Shown: positions 1-5,991 of the stretch, in pieces
Position numbering within the stretch: the stretch's first letter is position 1
How the letters are laid out: every line of letters starts with the position of its first letter
Source of the DNA: CALGLS01 sp964508085
GTDB lineage: Bacteria > Bacteroidota > Bacteroidia > Chitinophagales > Saprospiraceae
Reading direction: 5' to 3'
DNA: 5,991 nucleotides
Assembly (NCBI GenBank): GCA_964508085.1
Contig: CAZDTI010000509.1
Coordinates: 1 to 5,991, forward strand
Notes under the pieces: model-generated
What the model was told of the DNA's origin: nothing
The model's database searches: none
Seen by the model: only the letters and a program-made list of their open reading frames with translations
Program-made: the position numbers and the translations under genes

Positions 1-23
1 TAGTACTGTTTTAATTGTTTCAT
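1..23 (-). CDS. Possible start of a further minus-strand gene, cut by the window edge
   Basis: An ATG at 23-21 opens a frame reading MKQLKQY and then runs off the left edge. The next codon begins TA, so it is either Tyr or a stop. The orientation matches every other gene here. The lysine-rich start would suit a signal peptide or an ordinary N-terminus. The bases just upstream are AT-rich with no Shine-Dalgarno, as is common in Bacteroidota. Seven codons are too few to identify a product, and the frame could end at once, so this is a candidate only. Confidence 0.33.
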
Positions 24-86
24 GATTAATAGCTTTAGTTAAAGTTGTTAAAAAATCTCCTCAAAAGAGGCGTTGAATAAAATATA

Positions 87-133
87 GCAGAAGCATTAAC
101 TTCCTGGTGACCATACTAACAAAAAGCTTCTGC
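87..133. repeat. 8-bp perfect inverted repeat around an imperfect palindrome
   Basis: GCAGAAGC at 87-94 is perfectly matched by GCTTCTGC at 126-133, with a 31-base spacer. Inside the spacer, TGGTGACCA (105-113) is itself an odd palindrome. Read on the minus strand, the stem is followed by a T-rich stretch (complement of 75-86). It could therefore be a leader hairpin of the possible left-edge gene, a weak terminator for the transglutaminase-like transcript, or a protein-binding site. The loop is long for an intrinsic terminator. Confidence 0.4.
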
Positions 134-151
134 AAAATGTAACTAGATAGA

Positions 152-159
152 CAAAATTA
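152..159 (-). promoter_or_regulatory. Possible Bacteroidota -7 promoter box
   Basis: The minus strand reads TAATTTTG, an exact fit to the TAnnTTTG -7 consensus of the Bacteroidota primary sigma factor. It lies about 130 bases upstream of the ATG at 23. The partner TTG is not at the usual spacing: the nearest one (minus strand of 187-189) is 27 bases away rather than roughly 19-21. The DNA is AT-rich, so a chance match is quite possible. If real, the transcript would carry a long leader containing the 87-133 inverted repeat. Confidence 0.25.
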
Positions 160-264
160 AATAAAAGTTCTTTATCTAATTCGAAGCAAGCCCTTAGGCA
201 AGGGAATGTTCAATAAATGGTGTCCAAATTGAAAGCGTAAAACATAACAAATTAATATTGAGGA

Positions 265-291
265 CTTTGCCTGCTTAGCGAACTTTGCGTT
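265..291. repeat. Three imperfect 9-nt tandem units (CTTTGCGTT type)
   Basis: Three consecutive 9-base units read CTTTGCCTG (265-273), CTTAGCGAA (274-282) and CTTTGCGTT (283-291). They share the pattern CTTWGC in exact 9-nt phase. From memory, similar CTTTGCG/CTTAGCG strings occur as dispersed intergenic repeats in Bacteroidota and some other bacteria; that is recollection, not a search result. No open frame runs through it. Confidence 0.5.
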
Positions 292-474
292 CACCAAAAA
301 ATGAAGACTTCCCTGAGTAAAAGTAAACAAAAAATTCAGCACAAAAAATTTACCTCTACGTTTAAATCATTCAAGACTTGACATAAAACTTAACGTACCG
401 TTATAGCGAATGGTCAAAGCGAATATTTATCGCCTTAAAACTAAACCCAGAAACTCTTCTATTCAACATTACTT

Positions 475-1110
475 TTACAACTTAAAGTCTGTAACACCTC
501 CCTTCACATCAAAAATCTCGGGATAATGTGCTTTGACATTCTGTATCATGAACGCTACAGGGACATCCTCAAAATGTCCATAATCCGCTGTGTATTCCAT
601 GAATCGACTTCCTTCGCTATTGTATTGTTGTAAAAAAGAATGGTTTTCTCCGTCAAATGCTAAAGGGGCTACATTCAGTTTTTCACAGAGTGATTTATTA
701 AATGCGGGTGACATTTTAAGCCATTTTCCATTGAGGTAAACATTAACCATTCCGTGAGGCGTAAGTTCATTTGAACCAAATTTTTCCGTTAACCTTTCTA
801 CTGCAATGTGGTTTTTAACTTTTCCCAAATGCAATCTTGCCGGTATTCCTAAAGCACGGAGACAAGCAATTAACAGAATTGATTTTTCCACACAATTCCC
901 AGATTGTTTTTTGACAATGTAACTTGACTTATATTTTTCTTTAGCTAGGCTTATGGTGTAAGGATCATATCTCCAGTCGTCTCTTACTTTAGTGTAAATT
1001 CCAATCGCTTTTATCTTATCTGATTTAGCATCGCCCTTAAATTCGGATACCAGTTCTTGTACCAAGGAATTTTCAAAGTCAAAAAAATAAGAAGGTTTTA
1101 GATATTTCAT
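475..1110 (-). CDS. Transglutaminase-like cysteine-protease-fold protein
   Basis: A 211-residue soluble protein with no signal peptide or membrane segment, probably cytoplasmic. It carries a transglutaminase-like core. The segment VRDDWRYDPY (42-51) precedes the nucleophile region, GNCVEKSILL at 71-80, with Cys73 as likely nucleophile. RALGIPARL follows (85-93), then Asn100-His101, then HGMVNVYLNGKW (119-130), where His119 is the likely general base. The position after the conserved Trp that usually holds the catalytic Asp reads MSPAFN, with Ser134. Asp153 in AFDGENHS is an alternative acid. The C-terminal MEYTADYGHFEDVP (171-184) matches, from memory, a Bacteroidota/proteobacterial subfamily annotated only as transglutaminase-like. 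Such domains may be peptidases or amidases, and the substrate is unknown. AAGGA lies three bases before the ATG (minus strand of 1114-1118), close but usable. The gene looks more AT-rich than the protease. It is 222 bp from the hydrolase gene, so probably its own transcription unit. Confidence 0.88.
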   Translation of the reverse strand: MKYLKPSYFFDFENSLVQELVSEFKGDAKSDKIKAIGIYTKVRDDWRYDPYTISLAKEKYKSSYIVKKQSGNCVEKSILLIACLRALGIPARLHLGKVKNHIAVERLTEKFGSNELTPHGMVNVYLNGKWLKMSPAFNKSLCEKLNVAPLAFDGENHSFLQQYNSEGSRFMEYTADYGHFEDVPVAFMIQNVKAHYPEIFDVKGGVTDFKL

Positions 1111-1116
1111 AAGTCC

Positions 1117-1152
1117 TTATCGTAATGGTAATACATTTTAATTATCGTATTA
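1117..1152. promoter_or_regulatory. Operator-like short repeats upstream of the transglutaminase-like gene
   Basis: Seven to 42 bases before the ATG at 1110 there is an 8-base direct repeat, TTATCGTA at 1117-1124 and 1142-1149. It interleaves with a 6-base inverted repeat, TAATAC at 1129-1134 and GTATTA at 1147-1152. This arrangement would suit a regulator site or leader hairpin. The sequence is AT-rich and the arms are short, so chance is a serious alternative. No TAnnTTTG box is seen nearby. Confidence 0.22.
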
Positions 1153-1228
1153 GTCTTAGAATTTTGCTAAACTTGTAGGTGAATCCATTTGGGCATCAAC
1201 AATTTGAACAAGGAGTTTGCCATCGCTG

Positions 1229-1247
1229 CCCCTAACCCCTAAAGGGG
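1229..1247. repeat. CCCCTAACCCCTAAAGGGG intergenic repeat
   Basis: CCCCT occurs at 1229-1233 and 1236-1240 (7-nt period), followed by its complement AGGGG at 1243-1247, giving a tight inverted repeat with a two-base centre. It stands out as GC-rich in an AT-rich gap between the hydrolase stop and the transglutaminase-like start. There is no T-tract on the minus strand, so it is not a normal intrinsic terminator. I recall similar strings as recurrent intergenic elements in Flavobacteriia and relatives, but cannot confirm that here. Confidence 0.5.
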
Positions 1248-1332
1248 AAATCTACCCGCGCCAAGGAATAGTGACAAAATGAATTCATCTAGAGCTAATC
1301 ATTTACTTGTAAAAAGAAAAAGATTGCAATTA

Positions 1333-2640
1333 TTATTTACCATCTTTTTTATTGCTTGCCCAAAATTGTTTATACAAAGCACCCCGAAATTCATCATTCA
1401 TTCTATAACCGGGGACACGTACTTCATTATTTTGAGACATAATAACAGCCACGAAATTACGCTTTGGATCTCCCCAAAAGGTAGTACACTCATAACCTCC
1501 TCCAATCCAAAGCCCAGCTTCTCCCTGTTCCTTAATTCTCATTGAATCACCACTAACCCAAAGGTTATATCCATTGTAGCCATAAGGATTATCCAGCTGG
1601 GTATGAGGAGCATAAATGTCTTCAACGGTTTCTTTCTCTAGAAAACGATAACCATTCAACTCTCCTCTTCGTAACAACATTCTTACAAAATCTGTATATC
1701 CATCAGCAGTGGCAAGCATTCCTTCTCCTCCTAAGTATAATGGATGGTTTAAATCATAATCGGGTACATCTGGTCCAAAGATATCCAATTCTCCTTTCTT
1801 GGCTTCTCGCAAAATTGAATCCCTTCCCGTAAACCTTGGGAAAAGATTTTCATTCTCCGACAATCCGTATTGCAAGCCTTTAATTTTCATTGGATCAGTC
1901 ACTCGCTCCGCGACCAATTGCTTCAGGGTTTTACCCGATGCCTTTTCTGCTACCATACCTAAAACGGTAGTATTTGTTCCATAAAAATAATCCGCACCGG
2001 AATGTTGGACCAAAGGTAATTTTGACATCCTTTTGATCAGTTCATCGGCGTTTTTTGCAGTAGGCAAATTTTGTTCAGCAAGCATGGAATCCAAACAAGG
2101 AAAACCGGTGGTAGCGTAATAAAATCCTGCCTCATGATTAAGGAGGTGAAGGACAGTCATAACAGAATCATTGGGTACCAATTGGAGGGGACAAACCTTG
2201 TCTCTATTTCCCCAATCAAACGCCTCTAAACTCTTTCCATCATTGGAAACGGCAACTTGGAGATTTTCAAATGCTGGAATATATTTTGAAACAGGGTCAT
2301 CTATTTTTAGCAATCCATCCTCTATTAAATCCAGCGCCACAGCAATCGTTACTATTTTGCTCATCGACCAAATTCGAATCCAGGTATCACCATTCACTTT
2401 CGTATTAGGCAAGAGGTCTTGGTTGACTGCGCTATGTTCATAAAGAACATTTCCATCCAAATCTTCTAACCTTGCATAAACAAATGGATAAAAACCTTCC
2501 TCCACATAATGATCTAAAACGCTATTCAACTCATTAGGGTTTGCAATATGCAAAGCCGGTGCAGTCTCTTTTTCCATACAAGAAAAAATGGCAGCCATTA
2601 AGAAAAGTAAAAAAACAGAACAGAGGATATTTCTTTGCAT
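1333..2640 (-). CDS. Lipoprotein serine hydrolase, class C beta-lactamase/esterase superfamily
   Basis: A 435-residue enzyme of the beta-lactamase-related serine hydrolase family (PF00144 type), full length for the family. Residues 1-20 form a hydrophobic signal peptide ending in IFSC, so Cys21 is the likely lipidated residue; Phe at -2 is slightly unusual. The protein is then probably anchored in an envelope membrane, periplasm- or surface-facing. The nucleophile motif SxxK is SMSK at 92-95 (Ser92, Lys95). The second motif, YGTNTTVLG at 220-228, aligns with the Tyr-containing YSLxTDVLG form seen in EstB-type esterases rather than the classic YxN. LGGEGMLATADGY (303-315) and WIGGG near 378-382, followed by FWGDPKRNFVAVIMSQ (388-403), correspond to the conserved C-terminal block, with W-x-G replacing KTG. 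An esterase or D-amino-acid peptidase role is more likely than true beta-lactamase, but the substrate cannot be read from sequence. Its start follows an A-rich leader, 90 bp after the protease stop, so read-through from the protease gene is possible. Confidence 0.93.
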   Translation of the reverse strand: MQRNILCSVFLLFLMAAIFSCMEKETAPALHIANPNELNSVLDHYVEEGFYPFVYARLEDLDGNVLYEHSAVNQDLLPNTKVNGDTWIRIWSMSKIVTIAVALDLIEDGLLKIDDPVSKYIPAFENLQVAVSNDGKSLEAFDWGNRDKVCPLQLVPNDSVMTVLHLLNHEAGFYYATTGFPCLDSMLAEQNLPTAKNADELIKRMSKLPLVQHSGADYFYGTNTTVLGMVAEKASGKTLKQLVAERVTDPMKIKGLQYGLSENENLFPRFTGRDSILREAKKGELDIFGPDVPDYDLNHPLYLGGEGMLATADGYTDFVRMLLRRGELNGYRFLEKETVEDIYAPHTQLDNPYGYNGYNLWVSGDSMRIKEQGEAGLWIGGGYECTTFWGDPKRNFVAVIMSQNNEVRVPGYRMNDEFRGALYKQFWASNKKDGK

Positions 2641-2730
2641 CGTTATTTATTTTTTCTTTTTATTCCGAATATACCCACTCCTACAACTACACCTTTCTTT
2701 TATCTTGTCTTAGAAGCAAGTTAAATGATT

Positions 2731-5700
2731 TTACTTCACCACTAATTTGATGATCTCTTCTCCTCCTGCATGACGCGCCCTAAGCACATATACCCCGGCC
2801 GGAAGTCCTGCCAAATCCATAACAAATTCATTTCCGGAAGCGATCTGTTCCTTTAGTACCCGACCGTTTAGATCGTGCAGTCGCAGTTCCGTTTCTGAAC
2901 CAGGCCTAACGTTGAGTGATCCGAACAGTTCTCCACGAACAGGACTTGGATAGACCTGCAGTCCTAATTTAGTACCTTCGATACTTGCGGTACGAATTGG
3001 AGAGTATTCAAATTGACCATCCAAATCATTTTGACGTAAGCGGTAGTAATATCGTATACCTGGCCTAACATCCTCATCAAAGAATTCGTATTTATTTATT
3101 GGTTGAATCTCATCGGCTGCCAATACTTCTCCAATGCTTGTAAACTCCCTTTCGGTCTCTCCACGACGTTCAATCTCAAAGCCTGCATTATTGTATTCGT
3201 CTGCCGTTTTCCAGTCCAAGTGAATTGCATTTTCCAGTCCAGCAGCATCGAAAGATAAGAGTTCAACGGGTAAGGGGAGTACAGAGCAAAAGTTTAGTCT
3301 CCATGAAGTGAGTTCTCCACCATCTTGGTTTGCGTTATCATTAATTCTCAAGGTCCAATCTCCAGCTATTGGTAAACCATTAAAAGCAGAAAGCGGATTC
3401 TCTGGTATAAATGTACCCCCTTGACCAAATGGAGTACAGGGTGCAGAAGCTACGGGAGTAGTCGCATCATCACTTAAACTCAAATGGAAGTCGTCACTAG
3501 AACCGCACTCTCCATCCCACAGTAAAACTATTGGTGCTCCACCTGGACCAATAAGCCGAACCGCAAGGTCTCCAACATAGGTATGTGTCCCAATAATATT
3601 GGAGACCACAATTTCATCAACTGTACCAGCACCAGTTACCGTAAGGACAGAATTCACCTCTGGTGTTCCGCTAGCAGAAATCGGTACTGGCGTGTTTTCT
3701 ATAAAAGCAGCTTCGCAATCTACTGTTGTAAATTCACGCGTCGCAGACCAAGGAGTAAGACCACATTCGGTAGTGGCATTTACACGCCAATAATAAAGGG
3801 TAAGCCCCTCTAAACTCGTATCAAAGGAATAGGAATTCGTAGTTACCGTTGCATCCGCTACCAAAGTTGCAAAAGTTGGAACCAGAGAAACTTGAACGTT
3901 ATAAGAAGTCGCATTTGATTTTAGAACCCAGGAAAGAATTGGAATTAAATCTATATCTACGGCAGCGTCAACTGGCTGATCAAGAGTAGTTACACCAGCT
4001 GGTTCTCTTACAGTAAGGACATAATTAAAATCCCTAACAATAGAACCACTTGTCCCTGTTATCGTAATATTATAACTACCTTCCGCTAGGTTGGAGGTGT
4101 TGCTAATGTCAAATGTAGTTCCTGAACCTGCGGGGATTATTGGACTGTCAAAAACGACTGAAGAACTTCCGGGCAGGTTGCTCGCGGTTAAGGTAACATC
4201 CCCCGTAAAACCAGAAAGCGCGGATGTCGTAACAGATATATTGGCTTCAATATCTCCTGGACATATCGTTGCTAATGGATTCGGTAAGTCCAATAAAAAA
4301 GTAGGTCCGGTAGAGACTTGGATTTCAAAATTCGAAGCTGATATATTGTAAAAAATATTGTCTGAACAACGTACTTGAACTCTCGCTGTTGTCGAAGTTC
4401 CTGCTGGCACCACTATGCCTGCAGTACCATTATTGGTAACACTACTTGCGAGGGTAACAGGGTAAGTGAAACCTCCGTCATAAGACAGTAAGATGTCAAC
4501 ATTGGCACAAGAGACAGGAGCGGCATTGGTTCCAGCCACATCCCAGGCAACCGTATGGGTCTGACCTTCAACCCAAACGACTCCACTAGTCGTAGGTGCA
4601 GTAACCAAAAATGGGCCGCTTGCGACCGTCGTGATAACAATGTCATCTTCATCTGTACAGGATATACTGTTCGTACTATTGTCTCGCACCGTAACTCGAA
4701 AATCCATGGTTCGCGCGACAGATGGCAATACTTCCCAAGTGGGAGTTGTACCATCAACTACGGCAGTTAAGTTTGGAAGGTATCGTCCACTTTCAGTCGA
4801 GGGAAGAAATGAACGAAAACTTGGCCCTAGTGTATTGGTGGGCTGAGGTGGTATGGCTTCCGCAAAATCATTGTTAAACTGCTCCCAGGTAAAGGTCATT
4901 GGGTCACTGTCCGGATCAGAAGCAACAGCCTCCAAAAGTAATGGTGTAGCACTTGGAACAGTTACGTCCAGTCCTGCTGAAACCGTTGGAGCTAAGTTTG
5001 CACTCGCAAGAATATTAGCACAATTGGTACTCAACATTCGTGCGGACATCTGTTGAATACTGATGGCATGAAAATAATAATCAGGAACGCTTTGAATTTG
5101 ATTTGCACAATTGGAAGTTACGTAACTCATGAGCGTAGTTCCTGCTCCTGGTTCCATTGCGCTGGCTGCTGACCGTTGGCAGTTTTCCCCTTGTGTATGT
5201 CCCGCTCCAAATTGGTGTCCCATTTCATGTGACCAAACTTTCAAAAACCGAGGTTGGGTAATCCCGGAGGCACTCGCTTGAGTTACTCCTCTCGCCTTAC
5301 TTGCACCACAAAGCACATTTAGTCCTGCTACTCCACCACTTCCTCCCCCACTACTGCCCAATACATGTCCAAGATCAAAATTTGCACTACCTATGGTCGC
5401 ATCGAGATTACTAATGTTCTCCGCCAACATTGTGATAGAGTTACTATTGGTATACGGATCAGTCGCTCCATTGTAATAGAAAATATCTGTTAGATTAGCA
5501 ATCAATATGAACCGAGCGGTAACATCTCGTTCGTACCATCCATTGATTTGATTAATACTGGTCACAATGTGATTAGTGACGATCGCATCATCAGCAGCCG
5601 TACCAGCTGAGGAAGCACCAAGAGTGGATGTTGCATATTCTCCAGTTACTGCAATGGCAAGTCGATACGTTCGAAACTGACAATCCCCGGCACGAAAAGC

Positions 5701-5991
5701 CTCTTCCAAGTCGGTAAGTTCCGTTAGTTTTTCATCCTTAGTTCCACAATTAAAGGGCTCCGTGTTGGCAGGCAGATCGCGTTCGTAGTAACTTAAGTAG
5801 TGTTCTGTATCTCCCTTAGCGTAAGGCTTAAGAAAAGCCAAGCCTTCCGGAAGTTGCATCATTGCGTTTAAGCCGTTGCCTGTCCAATCCAAACGAATAC
5901 GGTGGCTTCGATCATTTACGCCATAACCATGATAAGTTTTAATGACGGGGAATCTGGCGGCTAAGCTTGGTTCCATCATTGAATATTCGAC
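2731..5991 (-). CDS. T9SS-secreted reprolysin-like zinc metalloprotease, N-terminus missing
   Basis: The frame stays open to the right edge (four codons, VEYS, before the Met at 5979), so the true start and signal peptide lie outside; residues below count from that Met. Residues 1-98 are the end of a propeptide; Cys78 in FNCGT might act as a cysteine switch. Residues 100-322 form an M12B/reprolysin-like catalytic domain: RTYRLAIAVTGEY, a Gly-rich loop at 208-217, zinc motif HEMGHQFGAGH at 251-261 with Glu252 as catalytic base, and Met284 as the Met-turn. Then come beta-sandwich modules at about 328-455, 456-556 and 560-658, a fibronectin III-like module (664-752), a proprotein-convertase P-like domain (about 775-898) and a second FN3-like module (903-1000). 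The T9SS type A sorting domain (1003-1082) runs from VYPSPVRGEL to a lysine-rich end, with LHDLNGRVL and LPAGVYVLRA. The product should cross the outer membrane by T9SS and be released or surface-attached, probably degrading extracellular protein. The catalytic call is firm; module boundaries are approximate. Confidence 0.95.
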   Translation of the reverse strand, partial: VEYSMMEPSLAARFPVIKTYHGYGVNDRSHRIRLDWTGNGLNAMMQLPEGLAFLKPYAKGDTEHYLSYYERDLPANTEPFNCGTKDEKLTELTDLEEAFRAGDCQFRTYRLAIAVTGEYATSTLGASSAGTAADDAIVTNHIVTSINQINGWYERDVTARFILIANLTDIFYYNGATDPYTNSNSITMLAENISNLDATIGSANFDLGHVLGSSGGGSGGVAGLNVLCGASKARGVTQASASGITQPRFLKVWSHEMGHQFGAGHTQGENCQRSAASAMEPGAGTTLMSYVTSNCANQIQSVPDYYFHAISIQQMSARMLSTNCANILASANLAPTVSAGLDVTVPSATPLLLEAVASDPDSDPMTFTWEQFNNDFAEAIPPQPTNTLGPSFRSFLPSTESGRYLPNLTAVVDGTTPTWEVLPSVARTMDFRVTVRDNSTNSISCTDEDDIVITTVASGPFLVTAPTTSGVVWVEGQTHTVAWDVAGTNAAPVSCANVDILLSYDGGFTYPVTLASSVTNNGTAGIVVPAGTSTTARVQVRCSDNIFYNISASNFEIQVSTGPTFLLDLPNPLATICPGDIEANISVTTSALSGFTGDVTLTASNLPGSSSVVFDSPIIPAGSGTTFDISNTSNLAEGSYNITITGTSGSIVRDFNYVLTVREPAGVTTLDQPVDAAVDIDLIPILSWVLKSNATSYNVQVSLVPTFATLVADATVTTNSYSFDTSLEGLTLYYWRVNATTECGLTPWSATREFTTVDCEAAFIENTPVPISASGTPEVNSVLTVTGAGTVDEIVVSNIIGTHTYVGDLAVRLIGPGGAPIVLLWDGECGSSDDFHLSLSDDATTPVASAPCTPFGQGGTFIPENPLSAFNGLPIAGDWTLRINDNANQDGGELTSWRLNFCSVLPLPVELLSFDAAGLENAIHLDWKTADEYNNAGFEIERRGETEREFTSIGEVLAADEIQPINKYEFFDEDVRPGIRYYYRLRQNDLDGQFEYSPIRTASIEGTKLGLQVYPSPVRGELFGSLNVRPGSETELRLHDLNGRVLKEQIASGNEFVMDLAGLPAGVYVLRARHAGGEEIIKLVVK

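Larger units (their letters stand above)
24..474. other. AT-rich intergenic region
   Basis: About 450 bases separate the transglutaminase-like gene from the possible gene at the left edge. I see no convincing coding frame: the longest short frame I checked, from the plus-strand ATG at 301, ends after 26 codons and has no recognisable composition. The region holds a three-unit 9-nt repeat at 265-291, a small hairpin at 191-204 (CCCTT/AAGGG arms), a promoter-like box at 152-159 and an 8-bp inverted repeat at 87-133. No tRNA-like or other structured RNA gene is evident. No strong terminator follows the stop codon at 475; the nearest inverted repeat (GCGA/TCGC, 419-433) is weak. Confidence 0.7.

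Noticed and set aside
50..70. CCTC/GAGG hairpin followed by six Ts on the minus strand, terminator-like
   Set aside because: The stem is only 4 bp, three bases separate it from the T-tract, and it is about 400 bases from the nearest upstream stop codon.
301..381. Short plus-strand frame of 26 codons starting at 301, rich in Lys and Ser
   Set aside because: There is no Shine-Dalgarno or consensus promoter, no recognisable motif, and the composition simply reflects A-rich intergenic DNA.
391..433. TAACG/CGTTA inverted arms and a repeated AGCGAAT, with a weak GCGA/TCGC hairpin
   Set aside because: The arms are only 4-5 bp in AT-rich DNA and no organised pattern links them; too weak for an operator or terminator call.
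1279..1288. Perfect palindrome ATGAATTCAT after the hydrolase stop
   Set aside because: It has no loop or T-tract for a terminator, and a 10-bp AT-rich palindrome is expected by chance at this scale.
1279..1545. Plus-strand 88-codon frame overlapping the 3' end of the serine hydrolase gene
   Set aside because: Most of it lies antisense to the well-supported hydrolase, its translation has no recognisable motif, and it begins at a chance ATGAATTCAT palindrome.
2666..2673. TATATTCG on the minus strand as a -7 box for the hydrolase gene
   Set aside because: It differs from TAnnTTTG at one position and no TTG lies at the expected spacing upstream.
4413..4757. Minus-strand 114-codon frame inside the protease gene
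   Set aside because: It is a shifted frame within the continuous protease reading frame, with no family features and no evidence of a frameshift.
3583..5056. Several plus-strand frames of 60-90 codons antisense to the protease
   Set aside because: They mirror the coding strand of a clear multidomain protein and show no domain or signal of their own.

Overview
The window reads as chromosomal DNA of a marine or environmental Bacteroidota (Bacteroidetes). The strongest evidence is a type IX secretion system (T9SS) sorting domain at the C-terminus of a large multidomain protease. Supporting signs are A-rich leaders without a clear Shine-Dalgarno in front of most starts, a TAnnTTTG-type promoter box, and a lipoprotein-anchored serine hydrolase. 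The style of the protease (reprolysin-like catalytic domain, chain of beta-sandwich modules, LPVELLSF-type linker before the sorting domain) suggests Saprospiria/Lewinella-like bacteria, but this is inference from family resemblance.

All recognisable genes lie on the minus strand, so transcription runs from right to left. From the right edge: (1) 2731-5991, a secreted zinc metalloprotease whose N-terminus lies outside the window; (2) a 90-bp AT-rich gap; (3) 1333-2640, a lipoprotein serine hydrolase of the class C beta-lactamase/esterase superfamily; (4) a 222-bp gap with a CCCCTAA-type repeat and short repeats in front of the next start; (5) 475-1110, a cytoplasmic transglutaminase-like protein; (6) about 450 bp of AT-rich intergenic DNA holding a 9-nt-period triplet repeat, an 8-bp inverted repeat and one promoter-like box; (7) at the left edge, a possible start codon of a further minus-strand gene.

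The protease and the serine hydrolase are exported enzymes and might be co-transcribed, since no consensus promoter is visible between them. The transglutaminase-like gene is probably a separate unit. I see no clear pathway linking the three and no mobile element, CRISPR array, RNA gene or defence system. The window looks ordinary. The items most worth a second look are the modular protease, the non-canonical catalytic residue in the transglutaminase-like protein, and the small intergenic repeats.
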